Part shown: in pieces, positions 34,030-43,001 of the stretch
Position numbering within the stretch: position 1 is the stretch's first letter
Layout: every line of letters begins with the position of its first letter
Assembly (NCBI RefSeq): GCF_009827655.1
Contig: NZ_WTYV01000005.1
Location: 248,001 to 312,000, forward strand
Direction: 5' to 3'
Length of the DNA: 64,000 nucleotides
Source of the DNA: Alteraurantiacibacter buctensis
Lineage (GTDB): Bacteria > Pseudomonadota > Alphaproteobacteria > Sphingomonadales > Sphingomonadaceae
Made by a program: the position numbers and the translations under genes
Notes under the pieces: model-generated
Database searches by the model: none
Seen by the model: the letters and a program-made list of their open reading frames with translations, nothing else
Told to the model about the DNA's origin: nothing

Positions 34030-34626
34030 TCAACCCACCGGCCGCCGCGCCCGCAGCGCCTGCGCCAAGGTGCCTTCGTCCAGATAGTCCAGCTCGCCCC
34101 CCACGGGCAGGCCGTGGGCAAGCTGGGTGATCCGCACCGGGAAACTTTCCAGCTTTTCGGCGATGTAGTGGGCGGTGGTCTGCCCTTCCAGCGTGGCGTT
34201 CATCGCCAGCACCACCTCGTCGATCCCCCCGGCCGCCACCCGCTCGATCAGCCGGTCGATGCTGAGGTCTTCCGGCCGCACCCCATCCAGCGCGGACAGC
34301 TTGCCGCCCAGCACGTGATAGCGGCCGGTAAACAGCCTGGCCCGGTCCAGCGCCCACAGGTCGGCCACGTCCTCCACCACGCACAACGCGCGCTGGTCAC
34401 GGCGGGGATCGGCGCAGATGGCGCAGGGGTTCTGCGTGTCGACATTGCCGCATACATCGCATTCGGCCAGCCGCTCGCGCACTTCGGTGAGCGCGGCGAG
34501 GAGCTGCACCAGCGCAGTCTCGCGCCGCTTCACCAGCCACAGTACGGCCCGCCGCGCCGAACGCGGGCCAAGGCCGGGCAGCTTGGCCAGGGCGGATGCC
34601 AGGGTCTCGATCTCTTGCGATGCCAT
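34030..34626 (-). CDS. recR: Recombination mediator RecR
   Basis: A 198-residue RecR, which with RecO/RecF loads RecA on gapped DNA. It shows the helix-hairpin-helix [15 protein letters not shown], the four-cysteine zinc finger (CDVCGN...CAIC), and the Toprim domain with [14 protein letters not shown] and the YHVLGG motif. The ATG at 34626 was chosen over an upstream one. It is divergent from fmt with 43 bp between starts and probably forms an operon with def. Confidence 0.95.
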   Translation of the reverse strand: MASQEIETLASALAKLPGLGPRSARRAVLWLVKRRETALVQLLAALTEVRERLAECDVCGNVDTQNPCAICADPRRDQRALCVVEDVADLWALDRARLFTGRYHVLGGKLSALDGVRPEDLSIDRLIERVAAGGIDEVVLAMNATLEGQTTAHYIAEKLESFPVRITQLAHGLPVGGELDYLDEGTLAQALRARRPVG

Positions 34627-34669
34627 TGCCCGACGGATAGGGCGAAGCGAAGCAAACCGGAAGCTGTCA

Positions 34670-35572
34670 ATGCGCATCATCTTCATGGGAACCCCCGATT
34701 TCGCAGTGCCCGCGCTGCGGGCGCTGGTGGCGGCGGGGCACCAGGTGATCTGCGCCTATACCCAGCCCCCCCGCCCCGGCGGGCGGCGAGGCAAGGAACT
34801 GACGCCCACGCCCGTTCACAAGGCGGCGGAGGAGCTGGACATTCCCGTGCGCCACCCCGTCAGCCTGAAGGGCGCGGAGGAGCAGGCGGCATTTGCCGCA
34901 CTGGGGGCCGATGTGGCGGTGGTGGCGGCCTATGGCCTGATCCTGCCCCAGGCGGTGCTCGATGCGCCGAAGCACGGCTGCCTCAACATCCACGGTTCGC
35001 TGCTGCCCCGCTGGCGCGGAGCCGCCCCGGTGCAACGGGCGATCCTTGCGGGGGACGCGGAGACCGGCGTTGGCATCATGCAGATGGCGGCGGGCCTCGA
35101 TACCGGCCCCGTGCGGCTGGAAGGGCGCACGGCGATTGACGGCAAGACTGCGGGCGAATTGACTGCCGAGCTGGCCGACATGGGCGCAGCGCTGATGGTG
35201 CAGGTGCTGGCGGACCTTCCTGCCCATCACGCCGTCGAGCAGCCGACCGAGGGCGTGACCTATGCCCACAAGATCGACAAGGCCGAGACGCGGCTGGATT
35301 TCAGCCAGAGTGCCGCGCAGGTTGAACGGCAGATCCGCGCCTTCCATCCCGCCGCCTGGTTCGAACTGAACGGCGAGCGGTTCCGGGTGCTGGCAGCCGA
35401 AGTCCTTGAAGGCGGCGGTGATCCCGGCATGACGCGGGACGATGCCCTCACCATCGCCTGCGGCAGCGGCGCCATCCGCCCCACCCAGGTCCAGCGCGCC
35501 GGCCGCCCCGCCATGCCCACGGCGGACATGCTGCGCGGCCTGCCCATCCCTGCCGGAACGCGCCTGAATTGA
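34670..35572 (+). CDS. fmt: Methionyl-tRNA formyltransferase
   Basis: A 300-residue enzyme that formylates initiator Met-tRNA with 10-formyl-THF. Visible are [11 protein letters not shown] at the start, AYGLILP, and the formyl-THF site [15 protein letters not shown] with the catalytic Asn-His pair; the C-terminal OB-like domain follows. Its substrate 10-formyl-THF can come from the fhs gene 3 kb upstream, and its product is processed by the divergent def. GGAAG precedes the ATG. The stop overlaps truA (TTGA). Confidence 0.96.
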   Translation: MRIIFMGTPDFAVPALRALVAAGHQVICAYTQPPRPGGRRGKELTPTPVHKAAEELDIPVRHPVSLKGAEEQAAFAALGADVAVVAAYGLILPQAVLDAPKHGCLNIHGSLLPRWRGAAPVQRAILAGDAETGVGIMQMAAGLDTGPVRLEGRTAIDGKTAGELTAELADMGAALMVQVLADLPAHHAVEQPTEGVTYAHKIDKAETRLDFSQSAAQVERQIRAFHPAAWFELNGERFRVLAAEVLEGGGDPGMTRDDALTIACGSGAIRPTQVQRAGRPAMPTADMLRGLPIPAGTRLN

Positions 35573-36318
35573 CCCGCTTCGCCCTCACCCTGGAGTTCGA
35601 CGGCGGCCCCTTCATGGGCCTGCAGCGGCAGGATCACGGCCCCAGCGTGCAGCAGGCGGTGGAGGAAGCCGCCTTCCGCGTGACCGGCGAGGAGGTGCGG
35701 ATGCACGCCGCCGGGCGCACCGACAGCGGGGTTCACGCGCTGGGCATGGTGGCGCATATCGAGGTGGACAAGCCGTTCGACGCCTTCCGCCTGATGGAGG
35801 CATTGAACCATCACCTGAAACCTGATCCCGTGGCCGTGCTCGATTGCCGGGTGGTGGCGGACGACTGGCACGCCCGCTTTTCCTGCATCGGCCGCGCCTA
35901 CGAATACCGCATCGTCAACCGCCGCGCGCCACTGACGCTGGACAAGGGCAAGGCGTGGGCTGTCACCCGCCCGCTGGATGCCGAAGCCATGCACCGCGCC
36001 GCGCAGGCGCTGGTGGGGTTGCACGATTTCACCACCTTCCGCTCCGTCCACTGCCAGGCGCAGAGCCCGGTAAAGACGCTCGATTCGCTGACCGTCAGCC
36101 GCGCGGGTGAACAGGTAATCGTCCGGACCGCCGCGCGCAGCTTCCTGCACCACCAGGTCCGCTCCATGGTGGGCACCTTGGCGCTTGTGGGCCTGGGCCA
36201 ATGGGCCGAAGATGATGTGGCCGCAGCGCTGGCCGCAAAGGACCGCGCCGCGCTGGGCCTCAATGCCCCGCCCGACGGGCTCTACTTCGTGCGGGCGGTC
36301 TATCCGGGAGACGAATGA
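35569..36318 (+). CDS. truA: tRNA pseudouridine(38-40) synthase TruA
   Basis: A 249-residue TruA with the catalytic Asp in [20 protein letters not shown] and the C-terminal [13 protein letters not shown]. The start is TTG at 35569 overlapping the fmt stop (TTGA), so initiation depends on coupling. It converts U38-U40 of tRNA anticodon arms. The stop overlaps the next gene by 4 bp. Confidence 0.94.
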   Translation: MTRFALTLEFDGGPFMGLQRQDHGPSVQQAVEEAAFRVTGEEVRMHAAGRTDSGVHALGMVAHIEVDKPFDAFRLMEALNHHLKPDPVAVLDCRVVADDWHARFSCIGRAYEYRIVNRRAPLTLDKGKAWAVTRPLDAEAMHRAAQALVGLHDFTTFRSVHCQAQSPVKTLDSLTVSRAGEQVIVRTAARSFLHHQVRSMVGTLALVGLGQWAEDDVAAALAAKDRAALGLNAPPDGLYFVRAVYPGDE

Positions 36319-37424
36319 TGACCACCACTGGCCGGCAATTGCGCAGCACCCTTGCGGACGACGGCGTGCTGACGCTGGAACTGGTGACGCAGGACTTTCC
36401 CCAGCCCACCGGCAACATGGTGCTGGTGCGGATGGAAGCCGCGCCGATCAACCCCAGCGACCTGTTCCTGCTGACCGCCGGGGCGGACCTTGCCAATGCC
36501 GAATACACCCCCGGCAAGGTGGTCGCCCGCCTGCACCCGCAGGCCGCCGCGGCGCAGAAGGCGCGCATGGGGCAAAGCCTGCCGGTGGGTAACGAAGGGG
36601 CCGGCACGGTGATTGCGACCGGCGAAACCGACATGGCCCGCGCCCTGATGGGCCAGCGGGTCGCCTGCGTGCCCGGCCATGCCTATGGCGAATATGCCCT
36701 GTGCGATGCCGCCATGTGCCTGCCGCTGGGCGATCATACGGCAGAGGAAGGTGCCTCCAGCTTCGTCAACCCGATGACCGCGCTGGGCTTTGCCGAGACC
36801 GCGCGGATGGGCGGGCACAAGGCGCTGGTCCACGCCGCCGCCGCCAGCAACCTGGGGCAGATGCTGGTGCGGATCTGCAAGGAAGACGGGCTGGGCCTGG
36901 TCAACATCGTCCGCAAGCCCGAACAGGCCGAACTGCTGCGCAAGCTGGGCGCCGAGTACGTGGTCGACAGTTCCCAGCCCGATTTCGAGGCCGCGCTAGC
37001 CGCTGCCATTGCCGCCACCGATGCCTTCATAGGCTTTGACCCGATCGGCGGCGGAACCACCACCGACACCTGCCTGCGGGCAATGGAACGGGTGGCGGCC
37101 AGCCGCCTCACCACGTTCAACCGCTATGGCTCCAGCCACCCGAAGGTGATGTACATCTATGGCCGGCTCGACACCGGGCCGACCATCCTGACGCCCAGTT
37201 ACGGCTTCGGCTGGAGCGTGGGCGGCTGGCTGCTCACCCCGTTCCTGGAAGCCGCCGGGCCGGAAGTGATCGGCCGGATGCGGACGCGGGTGCGCGCCGG
37301 CCTCACCACCACCTTCGCCAGCAACTACAAGCACAAGGTCAGCCTGGACGGGATGCTGACGAAGGCAGCGATGACGGACTATGCGCGCATGGCAACGGGC
37401 GAAAAATATCTCGTGACCATGTGA
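36315..37424 (+). CDS. Zinc-free MDR oxidoreductase (quinone-oxidoreductase-like)
   Basis: A 369-residue medium-chain dehydrogenase/reductase. It has the GroES-like N-domain with APINPSDL and VGNEGAG, and the Rossmann domain starting [11 protein letters not shown]. The zinc-ligand cysteines of alcohol dehydrogenases are missing, and the nucleotide loop AAASNLG is a variant of the AASSGVG form, placing it with NADPH-dependent quinone/enone reductases. It is translationally coupled to truA (overlapping ATG/TGA), an odd partner; substrate unknown. Confidence 0.85.
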   Translation: MMTTTGRQLRSTLADDGVLTLELVTQDFPQPTGNMVLVRMEAAPINPSDLFLLTAGADLANAEYTPGKVVARLHPQAAAAQKARMGQSLPVGNEGAGTVIATGETDMARALMGQRVACVPGHAYGEYALCDAAMCLPLGDHTAEEGASSFVNPMTALGFAETARMGGHKALVHAAAASNLGQMLVRICKEDGLGLVNIVRKPEQAELLRKLGAEYVVDSSQPDFEAALAAAIAATDAFIGFDPIGGGTTTDTCLRAMERVAASRLTTFNRYGSSHPKVMYIYGRLDTGPTILTPSYGFGWSVGGWLLTPFLEAAGPEVIGRMRTRVRAGLTTTFASNYKHKVSLDGMLTKAAMTDYARMATGEKYLVTM

Positions 37425-37599
37425 CGGCCGGGTGATGACCGCTGTTGCGCGGGGCGCAACCGGTCTTGCAATCATCGCATTGGGCAAATCGCGCCACCTG
37501 CGGCAGCATGGCATGGCCAGACACGCTCTGGCTCAGAACACACAGGGGAAGATCCAGGAAGGCGGAAACGACACCATTCAGGACAAGGATACTACCGTC

Positions 37600-37902
37600 A
37601 TGAAGAAGTTCCTCTCCGCCGCCGTTGTTGCCATGCTCACCGCCATCGCCGCCACGCCGCCCGCCATGGCGGACGATTTTCGCGTCGAGGTGAGCCACGC
37701 CGGCCTCAACCTCACCAATCCCGCCGATGTCGCCGTGGTCGAACAGCGGATCGATGCCGCAGTGGCTGCCGCCTGCACCGATGCCGCCCGCATCACCGAG
37801 CGGGCTGCCTGCATGACCACGCTGAAGACCCGGGCGATGAGCGTGCTGCAACGCCGCGCCCGCCTGGCCGCGACCTATACCGGCATGTCCGCCTCGCGCT
37901 GA
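37600..37902 (+). CDS. UrcA family exported protein
   Basis: A 100-residue exported protein: signal peptide to PAMA-DD, then the UrcA core V-V-S-AGLNLTNPADVAVVEQRIDAA and two Cys (ACTDAARITERAACMT) that could form a disulfide. UrcA proteins are frequent in sphingomonads and Caulobacter and have no assigned function. The 175 bp upstream hold no other gene. A terminator follows. Confidence 0.8.
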   Translation: MKKFLSAAVVAMLTAIAATPPAMADDFRVEVSHAGLNLTNPADVAVVEQRIDAAVAAACTDAARITERAACMTTLKTRAMSVLQRRARLAATYTGMSASR

Positions 37903-37920
37903 TCGGCCGCCCGTAACGAA

Positions 37921-37956
37921 AGGGGGCTACGGACGGCCTGTCCGGAGCCCCTTTTT
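37921..37956 (+). terminator. Intrinsic terminator after the UrcA gene
   Basis: AGGGGGCTACGGAC pairs with GTCCGGAGCCCC with small mismatches around loop GGCCT, followed by five Ts. It also lies just beyond the end of the convergent PBP gene. Confidence 0.85.
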
Positions 37957-37971
37957 GCTGCCTGTGGCCCG

Positions 37972-40113
37972 TTAGGGTTCGGGCGGTGGTTGCGCCGTGG
38001 GGGAGACACGCACCCCGCCCTCGTCCAGCCGGATATCCAGCCCCACGCCTTCCACATTGGTGCTGATCGTCGCCCCGCTGCTGTCCACCGACAGGCGGGT
38101 GGCGCCGTCCTCGGTCAGCGGAATGTCGTCCAGCCCGTCCACGTCCTGCGGCTGCACCGGCCCGCCGGGATCGGCCGAGGCACTGGGGCGCGGTGCCGGG
38201 CGGCGGGTTTCGCCCAGCGCCCCGGCCATGAAATCGCGCCAGATGCGCGCCGGGGTAGTGCCGCCGGAGACGCCGTTCAGCGGGCTGTTGTCATCGTTGC
38301 CGATCCACACGCCCACCACCAGCCGGTTCTCACCGCTGCCGGCATAGCCCACGAACAGCGCATCGCGGTTGTCCTGCGTGGTGCCGGTCTTGCCGAAGTT
38401 GGGCCCCTGCAACATGGCCGCGCGCCCCGTGCCGCGATTGATCGCGCGGCGCAGCATCGTTTCCATGTCCTCGTGCTCAGTGCCCGATAGACTGTCCGGC
38501 CCGTTCCACAGCCAGTCCCACCAGCCCTGCTCCTCCTGCACGAAGGCATGTGGCTGCACGGGGAAGGAATTGCCCGCCACCCCGGCATAGGCTGCCGTCA
38601 GTTCCAGCAGCGTCATCGTGCCCGTGCCCAGCGCCAGCGAGGGATCGCCCGCAGCCAGCGGCGAGGTGACGCCCAGGTCGCGCGCGGTGGCAATCACGGC
38701 ATCATCGCCCACCTCCTGCATCAGGCGCACGGCGGCCACGTTGCTGCTTTGCGCGAAGGCATCCTCCAGCGTGATCGAGGTGCTGTAGGTGCCGTTGGCG
38801 TTGCGCGGGCGATAGGAGCCCTGGGTGATTTCCGAATTGTCGATGATGTCGCCCGGCTCATACCCCGCCCGCAGCGCCGCCAGGTAGACGAACAGCTTGA
38901 AGGTGGAACCCACCTGCCGCCGGGCCTGCGTGGCGCGGTTGAAGGGGCTGTCGGCATAGTCGGTGCCGCCGATCATCGCCACCACCTCGCCATTGGGGCG
39001 CATGGCCACCAGCGCCACCTGGCTGCCGCGCGGGGCCTGGGCGGTGGCGCGGCGGGCCAGGGCCTGCAACCGCGAATCGAGCGTGGTGGTCAGCGTCTGG
39101 CTGGCATAGCTGACCTCACCCCGCGCGCGGGCCTGCGGCAGCGCCCAGTCCGCAAAATAGGTGCCGGTGGGCAGGTCATCCCCCAGCCGGCGCACGTCCA
39201 GCGCGGGCACCGGCATGGCATCGGCCTGCGCTTGCGTCAGGAAGCCGGCCGCGACCATCGCGTTCTTGACCAGCCGCATCCGCTCTGCCGCTGCCTCGGG
39301 GTTGCGCGTGGGGGCCAGGCGGCTTGGCGCCTGCAACAGGCCGGCCAGCATGGCCGCCTGTTCGGGCCGCAGGTTCTCCGGCTGGCGGTAGAAATAGTGC
39401 AGCGATGCCGCGCGCAGGCCGTACTGGTTATCACCGAAATAGGCGTTGGAGAGATAGCGCTCCAGGATCTCGTCCTTGCTCAGCTGCGCTTCCAGCCAGA
39501 AGGCGATCAGCGCCTCGCGCGCCTTGCGGGTGAGGGTCTGCTCGGGGGTCAGGAAGGTGAACTTGGCCAGTTGCTGGGTGATGGTGGAACCGCCGCCCAC
39601 CCCGGTCCAGGCAGCGCGGGCAATGCCGCGCGGGTCCACGCCCCAGTGGCTGTAGAAGCGCCGGTCCTCGATGGCGAGGAACGGCTGGATCACGTGTTCG
39701 GGCAGGTCCGCCACCTTCACCGGCTGGCCCACCACCGCCCCGTTGCGGGCAATCGGCGTGCCGTCGCTGGCCAGCAGCGTGATCTCGGGCGCGGCAATGG
39801 GGGCGAGCGACTTGGACAGCGGCGCGGTCACCGCCAGGTAGGCCACCAGCAGGAAGAAGGCCATCAGCGCGGCCGCAACTCCGCGCACCGCCCACCACAG
39901 CTTGCCGCGCTTCGGCTTGCCCGGTTCGGCCAGCGGTGGCTGCTCCGCCCCCTCCCACGTCGGCTGGACCGGAGGGACCGGTGGCGGAGGAGGCCCGGCC
40001 TGGCCCGAACCGGCGTATTGCGGGTGCCACGGGGCATCGTCCAGCACCGAGCTGACCTCGCCCGGAGCCCAGTATCCACCTTTGTCAGCCCGCTTCGACC
40101 GCAACCAGTCCAT
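37972..40113 (-). CDS. Class A penicillin-binding protein (PBP1A family)
   Basis: A 713-residue bifunctional peptidoglycan synthase. The cytoplasmic Pro-rich leader is followed by one transmembrane helix (about residues 75-95), then the GT51 glycosyltransferase with EDRRFYSHWGVDP and GGSTITQQLAK, and the transpeptidase domain with the acyl-serine in GSTFK, SSN and KTGTT. The C-terminal tail is Pro-rich and probably disordered. It polymerises and cross-links glycan strands in the periplasm. AAGAGG lies before the ATG at 40113. Confidence 0.93.
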   Translation of the reverse strand: MDWLRSKRADKGGYWAPGEVSSVLDDAPWHPQYAGSGQAGPPPPPVPPVQPTWEGAEQPPLAEPGKPKRGKLWWAVRGVAAALMAFFLLVAYLAVTAPLSKSLAPIAAPEITLLASDGTPIARNGAVVGQPVKVADLPEHVIQPFLAIEDRRFYSHWGVDPRGIARAAWTGVGGGSTITQQLAKFTFLTPEQTLTRKAREALIAFWLEAQLSKDEILERYLSNAYFGDNQYGLRAASLHYFYRQPENLRPEQAAMLAGLLQAPSRLAPTRNPEAAAERMRLVKNAMVAAGFLTQAQADAMPVPALDVRRLGDDLPTGTYFADWALPQARARGEVSYASQTLTTTLDSRLQALARRATAQAPRGSQVALVAMRPNGEVVAMIGGTDYADSPFNRATQARRQVGSTFKLFVYLAALRAGYEPGDIIDNSEITQGSYRPRNANGTYSTSITLEDAFAQSSNVAAVRLMQEVGDDAVIATARDLGVTSPLAAGDPSLALGTGTMTLLELTAAYAGVAGNSFPVQPHAFVQEEQGWWDWLWNGPDSLSGTEHEDMETMLRRAINRGTGRAAMLQGPNFGKTGTTQDNRDALFVGYAGSGENRLVVGVWIGNDDNSPLNGVSGGTTPARIWRDFMAGALGETRRPAPRPSASADPGGPVQPQDVDGLDDIPLTEDGATRLSVDSSGATISTNVEGVGLDIRLDEGGVRVSPTAQPPPEP

Positions 40114-40162
40114 GACGGCTGTGTTATCCTCTTAATACAGCGATGGCCAGCCCCTATTGCCG

Positions 40163-40177
40163 TTTGCTAAAAGCAAA
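40163..40177. promoter_or_regulatory. Short palindrome between PBP and DUF6152 genes
   Basis: TTTGCT-AAA-AGCAAA is a perfect inverted repeat in the 136-bp divergent intergenic region. It may be an operator for one or both genes; no regulator can be named. Confidence 0.3.
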
Positions 40178-40249
40178 ATCGGCTGGTGACGAGCGCAAAC
40201 ATCCGTGTCATGTTCCAGCTTAACAGGGCCAGAAGGCTTGGAGAGGATA

Positions 40250-40624
40250 ATGCGAAAATTGCTTGCCGCTGCGGCGGTACTGGGCGCCTTGGGCGTGGCG
40301 CCCCTGGCCAGTGCCCACCATTCGTTTGCCATGTTCGATCGCACCCGCACCGCCACCATCAGCGGGACCGTGCGAGAATTCCAGTGGACCAACCCCCACG
40401 CCTATATCCAGGTGACCGTGCGCGAGGGGAACCGCGACGTGGAATATTCGCTTGAGATGGGCGCGCCGATGTATCTCTATGCCCGCGGCTGGCGCCCGCG
40501 CACGCTGCGCCCCGGCATGCAGGTGGCGGTGGATTACAACCCCTTGCGCAACGGTTCGCCCGGCGGCGTGGTGCTGGATGTACGCAACGCGCAGGGCCAG
40601 CCGGTGGGGACCAACCGCGAATGA
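40250..40624 (+). CDS. DUF6152 family exported protein
   Basis: A 124-residue exported protein: signal peptide ending ASA-HHSF, then AMFDRTRTATISGTVREFQWTNPH, the hallmark of DUF6152, followed by a small beta domain. HHS at the mature N-terminus recalls a copper-brace-like amino-terminal His, but this is speculation. GGAGAGG precedes the ATG. Its stop overlaps the next gene (ATGA), and that one overlaps a third, so three exported proteins are made together. Confidence 0.82.
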   Translation: MRKLLAAAAVLGALGVAPLASAHHSFAMFDRTRTATISGTVREFQWTNPHAYIQVTVREGNRDVEYSLEMGAPMYLYARGWRPRTLRPGMQVAVDYNPLRNGSPGGVVLDVRNAQGQPVGTNRE

Positions 40625-41415
40625 TGCGCGCCGCCATTGCCGTGGGCCTGCTGGCCGCCGCCTTTGCCGTCCCTGCCCCTGCCCTTGCCGAACACCACGA
40701 CGAGGTTGACGCCCGGAACGAGGCCTTTGCCGCCCTGCCCTACTGGCCCGGCTACTGGGTGTCGGAAGACCAGGCGGGAACCACAATCACCGGGCTGGCC
40801 CCGGCGGCCACGGCCTCCAGCGGCAGTTCCTTCTCGGTCAACATCATGTCGCTGCGCGGTGATAACGCACCGTGGAATGAGGAGGGCCAGCGACGCCGTG
40901 CGGATGTGCGCGCCCGGGCCGGCGGGCGCAAGGCCACCGGCTGGGGCTATCCGATGATGATGAACTCGGCCACGCCGCTGCGCTACCTGATCACGCCGGA
41001 AGAAACCATCATCATCAATTTCTACAACGAGGCACGCTACATCTACACCGATGGCCGCCCGATGCCTGCCGAAGAGGACATGTGGCCCACCACCTATGGC
41101 ACCTCCATCGGCCGCTGGGAGGGCGATACCCTGGTGATCGAGACGGTGATGGTGGAAGACCCCTCGGCCTTCTTCCACGGTTCGCCCCCGTTCTCGGAAG
41201 AAGCACGCTATGTCGAGCGCATCCGCCTGGACGGTGATCGCCTGATCAACGAAGTGACCGTGACCGATCCCGTGACCCTGACCGGACCCTGGACCGTGAC
41301 GATCGCCCATGTGCGCGATCCCGGCTTTGACCGGCAGATCATCCTGCCCTGGGACAATGACCGCACCGGCAACGAGGACGGTCTCAACACCATCGAACTG
41401 GCCCCTGTGGAGTGA
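40621..41415 (+). CDS. Exported protein of unknown function
   Basis: A 264-residue exported protein with a signal peptide (to ALA-EHHDE), and Trp/Tyr-rich body: LPYWPGYWVSEDQ, TPEETIIINFYNEARYIYTDGR, and GTSIGRWEGDTLVIET. The last block is found in secreted proteins that often accompany DUF6152 in sphingomonads. The function is unknown; a lipocalin-like beta barrel is possible. It is the middle gene of a three-gene coupled operon. Confidence 0.75.
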   Translation: MMRAAIAVGLLAAAFAVPAPALAEHHDEVDARNEAFAALPYWPGYWVSEDQAGTTITGLAPAATASSGSSFSVNIMSLRGDNAPWNEEGQRRRADVRARAGGRKATGWGYPMMMNSATPLRYLITPEETIIINFYNEARYIYTDGRPMPAEEDMWPTTYGTSIGRWEGDTLVIETVMVEDPSAFFHGSPPFSEEARYVERIRLDGDRLINEVTVTDPVTLTGPWTVTIAHVRDPGFDRQIILPWDNDRTGNEDGLNTIELAPVE

Positions 41416-42413
41416 CCGCCGTGAAATCCCTGCTGACCCTGCTGGCCGCCGCTTCGGCACTTGCCCTCACCCTTCCCGCCGCCGCCCAGTCGCTCGAACC
41501 GGGCGAAGTGGCCAGCGACGTGCCCGCCATCACCGGCGTCACCACCGGCGAGGCGGAGTGGGAGAAGGTCTGGTCCGGCCCGATGGCGGCCGATGGCATG
41601 TCGGTCACCCCCGATGGCCTGCTGCTGTTCGCGCAGGAGCAGAGCAACGCGATCTGGAAGCTGTGGCCCGATGGCCGCTCGTTCGTGGAAGTGCCCTACG
41701 TGCTGGGTGCGGGCGCGGTGTCGGTGGCGGCTGACGGGTCGATGCTGGCGGTGGAGCGCGGCTGTTCCGACCCCGGCCTGATGCAGCTCACCTGCGAACG
41801 GCGCAGCGCCGTGGTGCAGCTTTCGCCAGAACGCAAGGTCATCGCCGATGCCTTTGCCGATGGTTCCACCCTGGGCCGGCTGAACGACCTTTATGCCGAC
41901 GGGCGCGGCGGGGCCTGGTTCACGCAAGGGGCGCTGTATCACACCACGGCAGACGGCACGGTCACCACCGTCGCCACGATGGAGCGCTTCTCCAACGGCG
42001 TGGTCACCAGCCCGGACGGGCGCGTACTCTATGTCACCGATGGCACCACGATCCGCGCCTATGACATTGCGACTGATGGCAGCCCGTCGAACGCCCGCGT
42101 GTTCGCCCGCCTGGCCCGCGATACGCAAGGGTTCGGGGGTGACGGGATGGAAGTGGACGCTGCCGGGCGGCTTTATGTCACCGGCGATGCGGGGGTCTAT
42201 ATCTTCGCGCCCGATGGCACCGAACTGGGCGTGATCCCCACCCCGCGCCGCTCGATCACGCTGGCGCTGGCCGGACCGCAGAGGAACGTTCTGTACATCG
42301 GCACGATGGGCGCGGCGACCCCGGCGGGCGACCTGTGGGCCCCACCCCACGGCGAGCGCAACATCGCGATGACGATCTACCGCATCCCCGTGCTGTCACG
42401 CGGCGTGCGGTAA
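41412..42413 (+). CDS. Exported SMP-30/gluconolactonase-like beta-propeller
   Basis: A 333-residue exported six-bladed propeller: signal peptide to AAA-QSLE, then repeating SPDGRVLYVTD, DAAGRLYVTG and ADGRGGAWFT blades, LNDLYADGRGG matching the SMP-30/gluconolactonase pattern with its metal-binding Asn/Asp. It could be a lactonase acting on sugar lactones in the periplasm. The start is GTG overlapping the preceding stop (GTGA). It ends the DUF6152 operon. Confidence 0.8.
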   Translation: MTAVKSLLTLLAAASALALTLPAAAQSLEPGEVASDVPAITGVTTGEAEWEKVWSGPMAADGMSVTPDGLLLFAQEQSNAIWKLWPDGRSFVEVPYVLGAGAVSVAADGSMLAVERGCSDPGLMQLTCERRSAVVQLSPERKVIADAFADGSTLGRLNDLYADGRGGAWFTQGALYHTTADGTVTTVATMERFSNGVVTSPDGRVLYVTDGTTIRAYDIATDGSPSNARVFARLARDTQGFGGDGMEVDAAGRLYVTGDAGVYIFAPDGTELGVIPTPRRSITLALAGPQRNVLYIGTMGAATPAGDLWAPPHGERNIAMTIYRIPVLSRGVR

Positions 42414-42420
42414 CCACCAT

Positions 42421-42558
42421 CGTCACCCTGAACTTGTTTCAGGGTCCATTCCTCGTTTGACGCGGATGGCCGTTGAGCGGGGCAAACCTTTCGGCCGCCC
42501 TGAACAAAACCCTCCGCTTTGGGCCGCAAAATGGATCCTGAAACAAGTTCAGGATGAC
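42421..42558. repeat. Paired inverted repeats (GTCACCCTGAACTTG family)
   Basis: A 28-nt arm at 42422-42449 and its inverted copy at 42531-42558 differ at two positions and enclose about 80 bp. Each arm is itself a small hairpin (CCTGAA-CTTGT-TTCAGG). This is a REP-like intergenic element known to be abundant in sphingomonads and relatives. It lies between the propeller gene and the convergent PilZ gene, where it may terminate or stabilise both transcripts. Confidence 0.85.
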
Positions 42559-42571
42559 AAGGACTGCGTGC

Positions 42572-42925
42572 CTAAGCCGCCCGCGCCTGGGCCATCAGGT
42601 GTTCCAGCACGGCCTCGTGCATCGCCTGTTCGAAGGCGATGCCGGCCTGCTCGTCCTCGACCCAGGCGATGCTGGCGGGCTGGAATGACAGGCCGGGCAG
42701 CTTCACCAGCACCCGCTCGCCCACTTCGCCGCCCCAGCGCTTCAGGTCCACCAGGCAACCGCCGGGGGACAGGTCGAGCACGTCCAGGTCCACCGTATTG
42801 CCCGCCTTGAAGCGGCACTTGACTTGCAGTTTGTGAACGAGATCGGCCAGGCGAGACGGCATGCATTCCAATTCCGGTGGCGGCCCGTCGGCGGATGGCC
42901 GACGCGGGCGAGTGAGTGGCGCCAT
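42572..42925 (-). CDS. PilZ domain protein
   Basis: A 117-residue protein consisting mainly of a PilZ-like domain: DLDVLDLSPGGCLVDL fits the D/NxSxxG half of the c-di-GMP site, though the preceding RxxxR is weak (KCRFKAG), so ligand binding is uncertain. Start at 42925 is the longest; an ATG at 42862 begins the domain itself. It is downstream of nothing obvious and convergent with the propeller operon. Confidence 0.7.
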   Translation of the reverse strand: MAPLTRPRRPSADGPPPELECMPSRLADLVHKLQVKCRFKAGNTVDLDVLDLSPGGCLVDLKRWGGEVGERVLVKLPGLSFQPASIAWVEDEQAGIAFEQAMHEAVLEHLMAQARAA

Positions 42926-43001
42926 CCGTGGTGTGGAGCGCGCCCGGCCAACACGGCTTCAACAAACGGCGTGAACGCGCCGGTAAGGAATGGCTTCCCG
43001 C

